Assembly (NCBI RefSeq): GCF_007558825.1
Contig: NZ_VLTK01000015.1
Location: 1-64,000 of the forward strand
Origin: Brevibacterium aurantiacum
Lineage (GTDB): Bacteria; Actinomycetota; Actinomycetes; Actinomycetales; Brevibacteriaceae
Length of the DNA stretch: 64,000 nucleotides
Direction: 5' to 3'
The position numbers and the translations under genes are program-made. Positions 18,885-28,097 of the stretch are shown here, one piece after another. The notes below the pieces were generated by a model. The model made no database searches. It was given only the letters and a program-made list of their open reading frames with translations, and had not been told where the DNA came from. Each line of letters starts with the position of its first letter. The first letter of the stretch is position 1.

Positions 18885-19571
18885 ATGACCGACGCGAACC
18901 TCACGAACTGGACCGGGGTCAAGCCACCTCGGCGGGAGACGATCCACGGGCGCTATGTCGATCTCGAGCCCCTCGACCCCCGGCTGCATTCGGATTCGCT
19001 CTTCGCAGCAGCCTCGGCGGACGGATCGGATGAGCGTTTCCGGTACCTGCCGCAGATGCCGCAGACAGCACGTGAGGACTTCGACGAGTGGATTCACACA
19101 GCGTCCGAATCGCCCGATCCGCTGTTCTTCGCCGTGGTCGACCGCAGCACCGGGCGGGCCGAGGGGCGACAGGCGCTGATGCGCATCGATACGAACAACG
19201 GCGTCATCGAGATCGGCAACATCCTGTGGGGACCGGCCCTGTCGCGGACTCGAGGAGCCACCGAGGCGTTCTTCCCCTTCGCCGACCTTGCCTTCGCCAG
19301 TGGGTACAGGCGCTTCGAATGGAAGTGCGACAACGGCAATGCCCCGTCGAAGAAGGCAGCGACGCGTTTCGGCTTCACCTTCGAAGGTCTGTTCCGACAG
19401 CACCTCGTCATCAAGGGCCTCAACCGCGACACCGCATGGTTCTCCATCATCGACACCGAATGGCCCAGTCTGCGCGCGGCCTATGTGCAGTGGCTCGATG
19501 AGGCCAACTTCGACGAAGCCGGAGAACAGAAGGTCAGCCTGAGCGATCTCATGCCGAACCGAGCACAGTAG
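18885..19571 (+). CDS. GNAT acetyltransferase, RimJ/RimL-like
   Basis: 228 residues. RimL-type layout: an N-terminal GRYVDLEPLDP strand, a central strand IEIGNILWGPALSRTRGATEAF giving the acetyl-CoA loop region, and the FEWKCDNGNAPSKKAATRFGFTFEGLFRQH segment typical of this group. The substrate is probably a protein N-terminus or small amine and cannot be resolved. ATG at 18885 is behind AAGGAGATGTC. Confidence 0.9.
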   Translation: MTDANLTNWTGVKPPRRETIHGRYVDLEPLDPRLHSDSLFAAASADGSDERFRYLPQMPQTAREDFDEWIHTASESPDPLFFAVVDRSTGRAEGRQALMRIDTNNGVIEIGNILWGPALSRTRGATEAFFPFADLAFASGYRRFEWKCDNGNAPSKKAATRFGFTFEGLFRQHLVIKGLNRDTAWFSIIDTEWPSLRAAYVQWLDEANFDEAGEQKVSLSDLMPNRAQ

Positions 19572-19619
19572 ACACAAGCACAGTAGACAGCAGACAACAC
19601 ACGAGCCCGATGCGAGCCG

Positions 19620-19675
19620 AGCAATTCGGCCCCAGCAATCCGTCCCTAGCAATCCGTCCCCAGCAATCGGGCCCA
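19620..19675. repeat. Four tandem 14-bp repeats
   Basis: Four head-to-tail copies of AGCAATCCGTCCCC with few changes (19620-19633, 19634-19647, 19648-19661, 19662-19675) between the GNAT gene and the lipoprotein gene. Confidence 0.8.
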
Positions 19676-19779
19676 GGCCAGCGCGTCCACCGGTGCGAGC
19701 GCGACCTCTCGGATTAGGCTGGAAGTCGAGACCGGGCCCCGGGTCCGGCACCGCCACGACGACCACCTCACGAGGAACC

Positions 19780-20493
19780 ATGCGAATTCGCTCTCTTGCC
19801 CTCCTGACCACCGCCGCAGTGCTGGCCACGATGACAGCCTGCGTTCCCACCTCGGAGGAGACCCGCCCCGAACCGCGACCCTCCGTCAGCGAGGAGGAGG
19901 TCACTCCGGTCGAGACCCCCGATGACGCCCCGAAGGTCTCCATCGTCGATTCCTCTCCCGGAGGTGCGAAGGACGCTGATCCCCTGTGGCAGGGTCTCGC
20001 CGAGGCGGCCGCGAACAAGTCCGAGGCCTACCTCAAGGTCTACGTCCACACCGGCAACCCCGACGTTCCCGATTCGGGTGAGGCGACCATCACCGCCGAC
20101 ACCCCGGACAGTGTCAGCGTCACCGTCGATGCCGAGAGCGTCGACACCGAGAAGTCACCATTCCTGCTCATCCAGGGAACCTTCACCGTTGAGGAGATCG
20201 GCGGATCCGCGTACACACTGAAGGCGAAGAACTCCGATGACATTCCGGAGCTCGATCCGAAGGGCCCTGATGATGAGGCTCGCTGCACCGCCGAGGACGC
20301 TCAGGACCGAATCTCGCTGGCCGCACAGGATCTGGCCGATGATCCCGATAAGCGTGAGGACTTCCGTCAGCAGTGGGGCGCCTCTCCTCAGGTCTGGTGG
20401 GGCATCCAGAAGACCGCGAGCAGCCTCAACCAAGAGGGTGGAGTCGCCGGTGACTTCCTCACCGAGGCCTGCGGGGAGTATCTTCAGCAGTAA
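19780..20493 (+). CDS. Hypothetical lipoprotein
   Basis: 237 residues. The signal peptide MRIRSLALLTTAAVLATMTAC ends in a lipobox cysteine, so it is predicted to be anchored to the outer face of the membrane. A proline/glutamate-rich spacer follows, then a domain with a paired cysteine (residue about 170 and near the C-terminus). No family recognised. ATG at 19780 follows CGAGGAACC. The FAD monooxygenase follows after 39 bases. Confidence 0.85.
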   Translation: MRIRSLALLTTAAVLATMTACVPTSEETRPEPRPSVSEEEVTPVETPDDAPKVSIVDSSPGGAKDADPLWQGLAEAAANKSEAYLKVYVHTGNPDVPDSGEATITADTPDSVSVTVDAESVDTEKSPFLLIQGTFTVEEIGGSAYTLKAKNSDDIPELDPKGPDDEARCTAEDAQDRISLAAQDLADDPDKREDFRQQWGASPQVWWGIQKTASSLNQEGGVAGDFLTEACGEYLQQ

Positions 20494-20532
20494 GGCAGAC
20501 ATCTCCCAAGTCGCATGAGAGGCCCCCACCCC

Positions 20533-21762
20533 ATGAGGATCGCGATCGTCGGAGCAGGCATCGGCGGACTCTCAGCCGCCGTGGGGCTGCAGCGGGCCGG
20601 GGCACAGGTCACCGTGTTCGAAAGGTCCGCCGACATGCGTGCCGGTGGTTCGGGCCTGTCCATCTTCGCCAATGGGCTCAGGGCTCTCGAATCTCTGGGC
20701 CTCGGCCCTCAGTTCACAGCGATCACTGACAGGCAGGCCGAGTCCTTCGCTGCGGGCCAACGACGCCCCGACGGACGCTGGATCGCACGCCTTCCCACCG
20801 ACAGCGTCGGAGAGCTGCGGATCGTCGACCGAGCCGACCTGCATCGGATGCTGCTCGATGCCCTCGCTGAGGGAACCGTGCGCATCAACGCCTTGGTCAC
20901 CTCGGCGAGCATTGAGGCCACGATGACTATCCGGCCCGGGACGGACGTGGAGTCTGAAGAAGCACAGTCGGACGCCGGGGAACGCTTCGATCTCGTCATC
21001 GGTGCCGATGGTCTCAACAGCCAGGTGAGAGAGTCCGTCGAGTCCGGAATCGGACCTCGCTATTCGGGATATTCGTGTTGGCGTGGAATCACCGAACGCC
21101 CGGTCGACCTCGATGGAGCTGCTGGCGAGACCGTGGGGCGGGGCCTGCGCTTCGGCATCGCTCCGCTCAAGGACGGGCGCGTGTACTGGTTTGCGGTGGC
21201 GAACATGCCCCAGCACGCGAGTTTCGCCGATGAGAAGGCGGCTGTGCGGGACCTGTTCTCCTCCTGGCATGCACCGATCGCTGATCTCATTGCCACGACG
21301 CCGAGTGACCGAATCCGGCGGACAGCGATTTCAGACCTGGCCACTCCCCTGGCGACCTACCACCGGGGACACGTCGTCCTCCTCGGTGATGCGGCCCATG
21401 CGATGACCCCGAATCTGGGTCAGGGCGGCGGTCAGGCCCTCGAGGACGCAGCGACGCTGACCGCGCTGCTGGCACCGGTCATCGCGGACTCGTCGGGACC
21501 AGTGTCCCCAGCGGACTCGGTGAGCTCAGCGGGTACGTCGACGTCAGCAGGAGTAGTCGACGTTCAGCTGCGGCGCTACGACCGGCTGCGCAAGAGGCGC
21601 AGTCAGTCGATTGCAGCGAAGTCTCGAATTCTCGGTGCCATCTTCCAGATGCAGTCACCGTTCCTGTCCGGAATCCGAGATGCGATCTTCTCTGCCGTGC
21701 CTGCACAGGTCACGGCGGCCCAAGCCGCCAACGTACAGAAGTGGAACCCGCCGAGCGCCTGA
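20533..21762 (+). CDS. FAD-dependent monooxygenase (PHBH fold)
   Basis: 409 residues. It has the three flavoprotein hydroxylase motifs: the dinucleotide fold IVGAGIGGLSAAVGLQRAG, the DG motif DLVIGADGLNSQVRE, and the GD motif VVLLGDAAHAMTPNLGQGGGQALEDA. Predicted to hydroxylate an aromatic or similar substrate using NAD(P)H. The start is ATG 20533 with GAGAGG about ten bases upstream; ATG 20515 lacks a site. A serine-rich insertion after the GD motif looks like a low-complexity loop. Confidence 0.9.
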   Translation: MRIAIVGAGIGGLSAAVGLQRAGAQVTVFERSADMRAGGSGLSIFANGLRALESLGLGPQFTAITDRQAESFAAGQRRPDGRWIARLPTDSVGELRIVDRADLHRMLLDALAEGTVRINALVTSASIEATMTIRPGTDVESEEAQSDAGERFDLVIGADGLNSQVRESVESGIGPRYSGYSCWRGITERPVDLDGAAGETVGRGLRFGIAPLKDGRVYWFAVANMPQHASFADEKAAVRDLFSSWHAPIADLIATTPSDRIRRTAISDLATPLATYHRGHVVLLGDAAHAMTPNLGQGGGQALEDAATLTALLAPVIADSSGPVSPADSVSSAGTSTSAGVVDVQLRRYDRLRKRRSQSIAAKSRILGAIFQMQSPFLSGIRDAIFSAVPAQVTAAQAANVQKWNPPSA

Positions 21763-21798
21763 GCTGGTGGCTGGCGGCTGGCAGAGCTTGTTCGCCCG

Positions 21799-22101
21799 AT
21801 GTGTCACATCACGGGCGAGGCACGTCAGGGAATCCCGTCCATTGCAGCGGGGGCGGCAGATGCCCTCGACGCCCGGATGCTCAACGCAACCATCGACTGG
21901 CAGATCAGGCCCACGGCCGATGAAGCCTTCGCGACCAACGATCATTCCGACGCCGGCTGGGACGCACAAGTCCTCGATGAGTTCGAGGCGCTAGGTGTCG
22001 AGCTCGCGCCGCTGGCTCAGCGGCTGACGAACGTCCTGACACGATTCGAGGGAATGCGGCACCGAGGTCTGAGGCCTCAGCCTTCGAGTGCCCGATTGTA
22101 A
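21799..22101 (+). CDS. Small hypothetical protein, possibly a gene fragment
   Basis: 100 residues with strong GC preference at third codon positions, so it behaves as coding DNA. Mostly helical, ending in LAQRLTNVLTRFEG. No family recognised and no convincing ribosome-binding site; it may be the surviving piece of a larger gene. It overlaps the end of the convergent membrane-protein gene by 25 bases. Confidence 0.4.
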   Translation: MCHITGEARQGIPSIAAGAADALDARMLNATIDWQIRPTADEAFATNDHSDAGWDAQVLDEFEALGVELAPLAQRLTNVLTRFEGMRHRGLRPQPSSARL

Positions 22102-22571
22102 GCGTCGACGACCGAGGGCAGGAAATACCCCAGAAGCACAGCAAGCGCCGTGACCAGGCAGGCCAGGCCGAGCCACAGGGATCCGGCGATGACGCTGAAG
22201 GCGAAGACGATGACGAGCAGTTCGAATGCGATCGCCGCCGGCCGGGCCCAGCGATGCAGTTTCCATGATCCGCGCGCTGCAGCGGCCACGCCGGCAGCAA
22301 AGATGAGGAACATGACTGCCAGTCCCAGCAGTGAACCTGCAAGTGCTCCTGCGCTGAATGCGGTGAGGATGAATGACAGGGCGGACCCCAGGAGGGCCAG
22401 CACCTGAATCCCGAGAACCACAACGACCAGCAGCATCGCTCGTGGGGTGGGAACACCGTGACCGTCAGACGCCGACGAACCGCCCGTGCCTGTTGATCGT
22501 CCCGACGCCGATGAACCACCCGACGGCGAGGAGCCGTCGGGTGTGTTCGAACGCTTGTCCCGTGAACTCAA
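22077..22571 (-). CDS. Membrane protein coupled to adenosine deaminase
   Basis: 164 residues: a serine/glycine/threonine-rich cytosolic N-terminus of about 45 residues, then four hydrophobic segments. The likely start is TTG 22571, which overlaps the TGA of add (TTGA). No family recognised. The overlap suggests translational coupling with add. Confidence 0.7.
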   Translation of the reverse strand: MSSRDKRSNTPDGSSPSGGSSASGRSTGTGGSSASDGHGVPTPRAMLLVVVVLGIQVLALLGSALSFILTAFSAGALAGSLLGLAVMFLIFAAGVAAAARGSWKLHRWARPAAIAFELLVIVFAFSVIAGSLWLGLACLVTALAVLLGYFLPSVVDAYNRALEG

Positions 22572-23680
22572 ATATTCACCCGGGCGAACCCTGGAATGAG
22601 GATCTCGTCGAGCATGCGCTCGCGCACATCGAGTGGCAGGAACGCCGCGGTGACAGCGTTGACGGTCGCCCATTCGAGGTCGGTCTGCGTCCAGCCGGCC
22701 TCATCGACGAGCAGACGCATCTCACGCGTGACCGACGTCGCTGACATCAGTCGGTTGTCCGGGTTGATGGTGACGGCGAAGCCCAAGTCCTTGAGGCCGG
22801 TGATCGGGTGAGAGGCGATGGTGCCGCCGATGTCGGTCTGCAGATTCGAACTGGGGCACAGCTCGAGCGGGATCTGCTGATCGAGAACCCAGGCAGCCAG
22901 GCTGCCCAGCTGACCTTCGCCTTCGACGATATCCATGTCCTCGACGATGCGGGCACCGTGGCCGATGCGCTGGGCATGGCAGATGGTGAGTGCTTCGTGG
23001 ATCGAGTCCTTGCCGGCAGCCTCACCGGCGTGGATCGTCACGGGCACATAAGCCTGGTGGAGTGCGTTGAACGCGGACAGGTGCGCCGAGGGCGGGAAGC
23101 CGTTCTCCGGGCCGGCGATGTCGAAGCCGACGACTCCGGATTCGGATCCCTTCTCGCGGTGTCTGATGGCCAGTTCTGCAATGGCCATGGAATTGTCCGC
23201 CTGGCGCATGGCTGTGATGATCTGGCCGACGCGGATGAACTTGCCGTCGGAGGATGCTTCGATGACTCCGGCTTCGAGTCCTTCCTGAACGGCTTCGACG
23301 ACCTCATCGAGTTCGAGTCCGCCTTCCAGGTGCTGCTCAGGAGCCCAGCGTGCCTCAGCGTAGAACACCCCGTCGGCGACCTGATCGAGGACCCATTCCT
23401 TGGCCACCCGCATCAGGCCCTCACGACTCTGCATCACGGCAGCCGTGTGAGAGAAGGTCTCGAGATAGCGGACCAGATCACCGGAGCTCGCGGAGTCGTG
23501 GTACCACTTGGCCAGCGCATCCGGTTCGGTTGCGGGCAGTTCGTGGCCGACAGAGGCGGCCAGTTCGATCAGCGTGGCGGGGCGAAGGCCACCGTCGAGG
23601 TGATCATGGAGGGAGACTTTGGGCAACTGCAGGATCGGGTCGTCTGCTGCGACACCAGCGGGATTATTCAACACCCGCAC
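22568..23680 (-). CDS. add: Adenosine deaminase
   Basis: 370 residues. It deaminates adenosine to inosine in purine salvage. Motifs: SLHDHLDGGLRPATL (zinc histidines), TIHAGEAAG (histidine and catalytic glutamate), LCPSSNLQT and VTINPDNRLMS (aspartate region). It starts at GTG 23680, or at GTG 23674: an ATAAGCT -10-like box just upstream would make the second a leaderless start. Confidence 0.95.
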   Translation of the reverse strand: MRVLNNPAGVAADDPILQLPKVSLHDHLDGGLRPATLIELAASVGHELPATEPDALAKWYHDSASSGDLVRYLETFSHTAAVMQSREGLMRVAKEWVLDQVADGVFYAEARWAPEQHLEGGLELDEVVEAVQEGLEAGVIEASSDGKFIRVGQIITAMRQADNSMAIAELAIRHREKGSESGVVGFDIAGPENGFPPSAHLSAFNALHQAYVPVTIHAGEAAGKDSIHEALTICHAQRIGHGARIVEDMDIVEGEGQLGSLAAWVLDQQIPLELCPSSNLQTDIGGTIASHPITGLKDLGFAVTINPDNRLMSATSVTREMRLLVDEAGWTQTDLEWATVNAVTAAFLPLDVRERMLDEILIPGFARVNI

Positions 23681-23764
23681 AGCTTATCGGATCAGCGTGG
23701 AAGAACGATGTGCGAAACGTGCCCCGCCGTCGATGTCACCGCCGTCGATGCCTCACTCCGGTGC

Positions 23765-24913
23765 TCAGGATTTCCTTGGATCGATGTCCCCGCTCTTGAT
23801 CCGCTCCCGCAGATCGGCGATGCTGCGCCCTGCGTCGGAAGTCTGGCTGAGGAAACCGTCCTCGGCGGCGACCCTCACACCGCCGTTGTCGATCGTGCCC
23901 TTGTAGCGGCGGTCGGCAACAAGGAATCCACCCATCTCGGTGGGATCCTCTTTCGAGGCTTCGGCCACCTCGTCGGGATTCTTGCTCTGCGGCCATTCGG
24001 GGAACATGCTCCGCAGCCCCCTGCGGATGTTAGGTTCGATGGTCGCGATGATCGTGTCGCTGAAGGCCCCTGGTGCTCCATACCAGATGACCTTCGGCAG
24101 AATCGGATCGCTGCCCTTGTCGTCCGGCTTCGGCTCGTCGGTGGTCAGAGCCTGCTGCTTCTCGGTGGCCGCGGTGACCACTCCCATCGCAGCCGACGAC
24201 CCGAAGGGGACGACGACGTCGACGTCGGAATCATGGGCTGCGTCGAAGAAGTCCTTCCCCGCATCGCTGGTATCGGCCACAGTCCGATCATCGACTGCCG
24301 TTTCCCGGAAGGACTTCACATGCTCGACGTCCTCATCGGCTTCGTCGTTGTAGAGGTCGACCCCGGCGTCGAAGGCGTCGAGTATCTTCTTCGCCTGCGG
24401 GAACCCTCGTGACACGACCGTGCCGACCTCGCCCGACTCGCTGGCCGTTGCCGCAATGTATCCGGCGATGAAGGCCGGCGGCACGAGGTCGAAGTCAATG
24501 CTGAGCACATTGTCCGGGAAGTCATCGTGACCGCTGGCCACACCCAGGTAGAGGTTCTTCGAGTGGGTTCTGGCCTGGTCTTCCAGTTCGTCGGCACCCC
24601 CGGGTCCGAGCACCGTCGTCAGTGCGCAGTCCTTATCGTTCATCCTCGTCAGCGCCGCCGAGGTGGCCGCTGAGTTGGTCACCCGCTGGCTCGATGTCGC
24701 GGAGAGCAGTCCGTGAGACCGCGCCAGCTCCGTCTCTGCCAGGGTCAGTGCCCCGGCCGAATGGTCGTCGAAGCCGGCTGGGGCTGAGATCATGCATCCG
24801 AGTGTTTCGTCCTCGACAGGTTCGGGGGCCGACATCGAACAGGCGCTCAGGGCCACCAGGCTCAACGCGCTGAAGCCGGCACCCAGCACCGTGCTCATGA
24901 CCTTTGTTATCAT
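23765..24913 (-). CDS. BMP/PnrA-family substrate-binding lipoprotein
   Basis: 382 residues with a lipoprotein signal ending LSALSLVALSAC. The mature part matches the basic membrane protein (Bmp/PnrA) fold: LGVASGHDDFPDNVLSIDF, PPAFIAGYIAATASESGEVGTV, VVPFGSSAAMGV and VIWYGAPGAF. Family members bind purine nucleosides for ABC importers, which fits the adjacent add gene, but no permease or ATPase genes are adjacent, so it may be an orphan. ATG at 24898 is an alternative start. Confidence 0.85.
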   Translation of the reverse strand: MITKVMSTVLGAGFSALSLVALSACSMSAPEPVEDETLGCMISAPAGFDDHSAGALTLAETELARSHGLLSATSSQRVTNSAATSAALTRMNDKDCALTTVLGPGGADELEDQARTHSKNLYLGVASGHDDFPDNVLSIDFDLVPPAFIAGYIAATASESGEVGTVVSRGFPQAKKILDAFDAGVDLYNDEADEDVEHVKSFRETAVDDRTVADTSDAGKDFFDAAHDSDVDVVVPFGSSAAMGVVTAATEKQQALTTDEPKPDDKGSDPILPKVIWYGAPGAFSDTIIATIEPNIRRGLRSMFPEWPQSKNPDEVAEASKEDPTEMGGFLVADRRYKGTIDNGGVRVAAEDGFLSQTSDAGRSIADLRERIKSGDIDPRKS

Positions 24914-24955
24914 GTCTCCAAGATTATCGGTTCTATCTGTGTCCCCGGTGGGGCA

Positions 24956-26182
24956 TCAGTTCCGCTCGAGGACCCTCAGCGCGGTGGCGGTGAATATGCG
25001 GGCGGCGATCTCGACGCTGTCTTCGTCGATGAGCAGGTCGCCCTGGTGGATGTCGTACGTTGTGCCGCCGGGGGTGCGGGTGCCCATGCGCACCAGGGCC
25101 CCGGGGCAATGCGTGAGGTACCAGGCGAAGTCCTCCCCGCCCATCGACTGCGGGGTCAGCTGGACGGAGTTCTCACCGAGTTCTCCGCGGACAGCGGACT
25201 CGATGAGCGCAACCTGGTCTTCGGTGTTGACCACCGGCGGAACACCTCGGCGATGGTCGAGGTCGACGGTGACCCCGTACGGCCCGGCGATCCTCTCGAC
25301 CAACTCGGGAAGCACCTCGGCGACCTGGTTCCAGCCGTCGACGTCGAGACAGCGCAAAGTCCCGCGCAGAATTCCCTCACTGGGAACGACGTTGGCCGCG
25401 TGACCGGCGCTGATCTCGCCCCACACGAGGGAGATCGCGTGGCGCGGATCGATGAGACGGCCCAGCGTCGAGGGCAGGTCGGTGGCGAGTTTGCCCAGCG
25501 CGTAGACGAGGTCTTCGGTCAGGTGGGGCCGTGAGGTGTGCCCGCCGTGGCCTGAGAGACGGATGATGACGGTGTCGCCGGCCGCGGTGATGGCGCCGAT
25601 GCGGGAGCCTATCCGACCGACGTCGACATTGGGGTCGCAGTGGACGGCATAGACCTCGGGCACATCGTCGAGGACACCCTGGGAGATGATGCGCAGCGCC
25701 CCGCCAGGGGTGACTTCCTCGCCGGGTTGGAAGATGAGGCGGACGCGTCCGCCGAGCCCGCCGGGTGTGGATTCGTGAAGTCTCTGCAGAGCGATGCCGG
25801 CGCCGACGAGTCCGGTCAGGTGCACGTCGTGGCCGCAGGCGTGTGCCACACCGGGCACCGTTGAGGCGAAGTCCTCGTCGATGAGGTCATCGATGGGCAG
25901 CGCGTCGATGTCGGCTCGAAGCCCCAGGGCGATCGGACCCTCGCCGACTTCGCAGACGACGCCTGTGCCCTCGAGCCGCCGAGGTGACAGACCGGCCGCT
26001 TCAAGACGTCGGATGATCTTGTCCGTGGTGTCGAACTCCTGGAAGGACAGTTCCGGGTGCGCATGGATGTCGCGGCGGAAATCGATGAGCTCTGCACCGA
26101 TCTCAGCAATTGTCGAGCTGATCACGTCTGGTCCTTCTGGGAGCGCGACGCCGCCTGGGCGCGTTTGGGATATCTGAGACAT
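24956..26182 (-). CDS. M20-family amidohydrolase (amino-acylase/IAA-hydrolase type)
   Basis: 408 residues. Two-zinc M20D peptidase-like enzyme that hydrolyses N-acyl or amide bonds of amino acids. Motifs: DIHAHPELSFQEF, ADIDALPIDD, HACGHDVHLTGLVGAG, FQPGEEVTPGGA and SMGGEDFAWYL. The frame is open to GTG 26257, but ATG 26182 is preferred: TAGCAT lies eight bases before it as a -10 element, with no Shine-Dalgarno, so a leaderless start is likely. Confidence 0.9.
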   Translation of the reverse strand: MSQISQTRPGGVALPEGPDVISSTIAEIGAELIDFRRDIHAHPELSFQEFDTTDKIIRRLEAAGLSPRRLEGTGVVCEVGEGPIALGLRADIDALPIDDLIDEDFASTVPGVAHACGHDVHLTGLVGAGIALQRLHESTPGGLGGRVRLIFQPGEEVTPGGALRIISQGVLDDVPEVYAVHCDPNVDVGRIGSRIGAITAAGDTVIIRLSGHGGHTSRPHLTEDLVYALGKLATDLPSTLGRLIDPRHAISLVWGEISAGHAANVVPSEGILRGTLRCLDVDGWNQVAEVLPELVERIAGPYGVTVDLDHRRGVPPVVNTEDQVALIESAVRGELGENSVQLTPQSMGGEDFAWYLTHCPGALVRMGTRTPGGTTYDIHQGDLLIDEDSVEIAARIFTATALRVLERN

Positions 26183-26286
26183 TGACTGCAATGCTAAGCA
26201 CTCGGCGTCACATTTGGGCGCACTGCGACCAAATTCGACATACTCCGCCTGCGACACCAGCCTCGGAGACCGGATACATCACTTGC

Positions 26287-27402
26287 CTACAGCAGGTCGT
26301 CGAGGCCGCGCTCACCGGCGGCCGAGACTGCCTTCTTCACATCCTGGGCATGGGACCGGGAGGTGATGAGCAGGACGTCCTCGGTGTCGACGACGACGAG
26401 ATCGTCGAGGCCGACGATCGCAACCGTGCGCGGCTTCTTGGACTCCGAGAAGACGACACCTGAGGCGTCGATCTCGAGGAGGTCGCAGTTCTGACCGATC
26501 GAGATGACCCCCGCTGGCTCACCTGGCACCGGCTGGCGCAATCGTGCCACGGAGTCGAAGTCGCCGACGTCGTCCCAGCCGAAGTCGCCGGGGATGACGA
26601 TGACACGGCCGGCCGCGGCAGCGGGCTCGGCGACGACGTAATCGATGGCGCGCTTCTCCAAATCGGGCCACACTTCGGCAAGCACCTCGGCCTGAGCGTC
26701 GGAACCCCACGCTTGCGCAATCCGAGACAGACCTGCATACAGGGTCGGATCCTCGGTTTCGAGGACCTCGAGGAGGGCGGAGGCCTTGGCGATGAACATG
26801 CCGGCGTTCCAGCGGTAGCGGCCGGAATTGACGTAGGCGCGGGCCGTGCTCGCAGCCGGCTTCTCAGCGAAGGCCATGGCTCGCCGCGCAGTCGGTGCGC
26901 CGTCGAGGCCCAGCAGGTCACCGGTCTCGATGTAGCCATAGGCGGTGGCGGGGTTGCGGGGCATGATGCCGACGGTGACGATGTCACCGGTCTCAGCGGC
27001 AGCGCAGGCCTGGTCGATGACCAGCCGGAACTCGTCGACGTTGGTGATCGAATGGTCTGCTGAGAACGAGCCGACGATCGCGTCCGGGTCTTCCTGTGCG
27101 ATGAGCATGGTCGCCAGACCGATCGCGGCTGCCGAATCCTTCGGCGAGGGCTCGGCGAGGATCTTGTGCACCGCGATCTCGGGAAGCTGCTCAGCGACCT
27201 GATCACGGTGGCTCTCCCCCGTCACGACCCACACCTTCTCGGGTCCGACGAGGGGTGCGACACGATCCCAGGTCGACTGGATCAGGCTCCGGCCCGTACC
27301 CAACACGTCATGGAGGAACTTCGGCGATGCCTTGCGGGAGAGCGGCCAGAGCCGGGTTCCGGATCCGCCGGCGGGGATGATGGCGTGGAAGTGTGTGTTC
27401 AC
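26287..27402 (-). CDS. manC: Mannose-1-phosphate guanylyltransferase
   Basis: 371 residues. It makes GDP-mannose from mannose-1-phosphate and GTP for glycan and glycolipid synthesis. The nucleotidyltransferase signature PAGGSGTRLWPLSRKASPKFL is intact at the N-terminus, with the GDFGWDDVGDFDSVARL motif later. It lacks the C-terminal phosphomannose isomerase domain, so it is the single-function type common in Actinobacteria. GTG start at 27402 without an evident ribosome-binding site. Confidence 0.94.
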   Translation of the reverse strand: MNTHFHAIIPAGGSGTRLWPLSRKASPKFLHDVLGTGRSLIQSTWDRVAPLVGPEKVWVVTGESHRDQVAEQLPEIAVHKILAEPSPKDSAAAIGLATMLIAQEDPDAIVGSFSADHSITNVDEFRLVIDQACAAAETGDIVTVGIMPRNPATAYGYIETGDLLGLDGAPTARRAMAFAEKPAASTARAYVNSGRYRWNAGMFIAKASALLEVLETEDPTLYAGLSRIAQAWGSDAQAEVLAEVWPDLEKRAIDYVVAEPAAAAGRVIVIPGDFGWDDVGDFDSVARLRQPVPGEPAGVISIGQNCDLLEIDASGVVFSESKKPRTVAIVGLDDLVVVDTEDVLLITSRSHAQDVKKAVSAAGERGLDDLL

Positions 27403-27718
27403 ACCATCAGTGTCTCAAAGTTCGGGCACTCTCTGACCGATGTTCTCCGCCGTGTCGGGGTGAGGAGAACCGTAACCAGACTGGCTCCAATCCGGAAAGG
27501 ATCCCGACTCACCAGGTCAGCCCGGCGGCCAGAAAAGTTAGCACACAAGATTGTGATGTAATTGAATTTCGTCGTATCCGAGAATGACCGCTGTGAGGGA
27601 ACTGCCAGGAACTTAATGTGATCCACCACGCTCAGGCGAAGCTCGACTGGCAACCAGGCGGCGTTCGGCGTAGTTTCTTGATGTACACAGTCGATTAATC
27701 CAAGATGGAGGATGCTCC
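27403..27718. promoter_or_regulatory. Divergent control region of manC and sdhCDAB
   Basis: 316 bases without a gene. It contains an interrupted palindrome at 27538-27561 (TTA-N3-CACAA-GA-TTGTG-N3-TAA) and AT-rich DNA after it. No single -35/-10 pair stands out. The ribosome-binding site GGAGG of sdhC is at the right end. Confidence 0.6.
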
Positions 27719-28096
27719 GTGGCCAAAGCGTCTACGGGCACTCTGTACCGAGGAAATGAAGGAATGTGGTCCTGGGTCGCGCATCGCGTCACAGGCGTCG
27801 GAATCTTCTTCTTTCTGTTGGTCCACGTGCTCGATACTGCACTCGTTCGCGTCTCACCCGAGGCCTACAATGCCGTGATCGGAACCTACAAGACCCCGTT
27901 CATGGCCATCGGCGAGATCGCACTCGTTGCCGCAATCGCATTCCATGCGTTCAACGGCCTTCGCGTCATTCTCGTCGACTTCTCGAAGAGCGGACCGAAG
28001 AATCAGAAGAAGCTGTTCTGGGGAGTCATCATCGTATGGCTCATCATTATGATCGCCTTCATCCCCCGCCAGCTGATGCACACGTTCGGAGGATGA
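27719..28096 (+). CDS. sdhC: Succinate dehydrogenase cytochrome b556 subunit
   Basis: 125 residues with three transmembrane segments. The motif WSWVAHRVTGVGIFFFLLVHVLD carries the arginine and histidine expected at the quinone/haem site; AFHAFNGLRVILVDF is the second conserved block. It anchors the SDH catalytic subunits in the membrane. GTG start with GATGGAGGATG upstream. First gene of sdhCDAB. Confidence 0.96.
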   Translation: MAKASTGTLYRGNEGMWSWVAHRVTGVGIFFFLLVHVLDTALVRVSPEAYNAVIGTYKTPFMAIGEIALVAAIAFHAFNGLRVILVDFSKSGPKNQKKLFWGVIIVWLIIMIAFIPRQLMHTFGG

Positions 28097-28097
28097 C

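Noticed and set aside
22808..24412. 534-codon plus-strand frame
   Set aside because: Lies opposite add and the BMP lipoprotein, both with full motif sets; a reverse-strand shadow.
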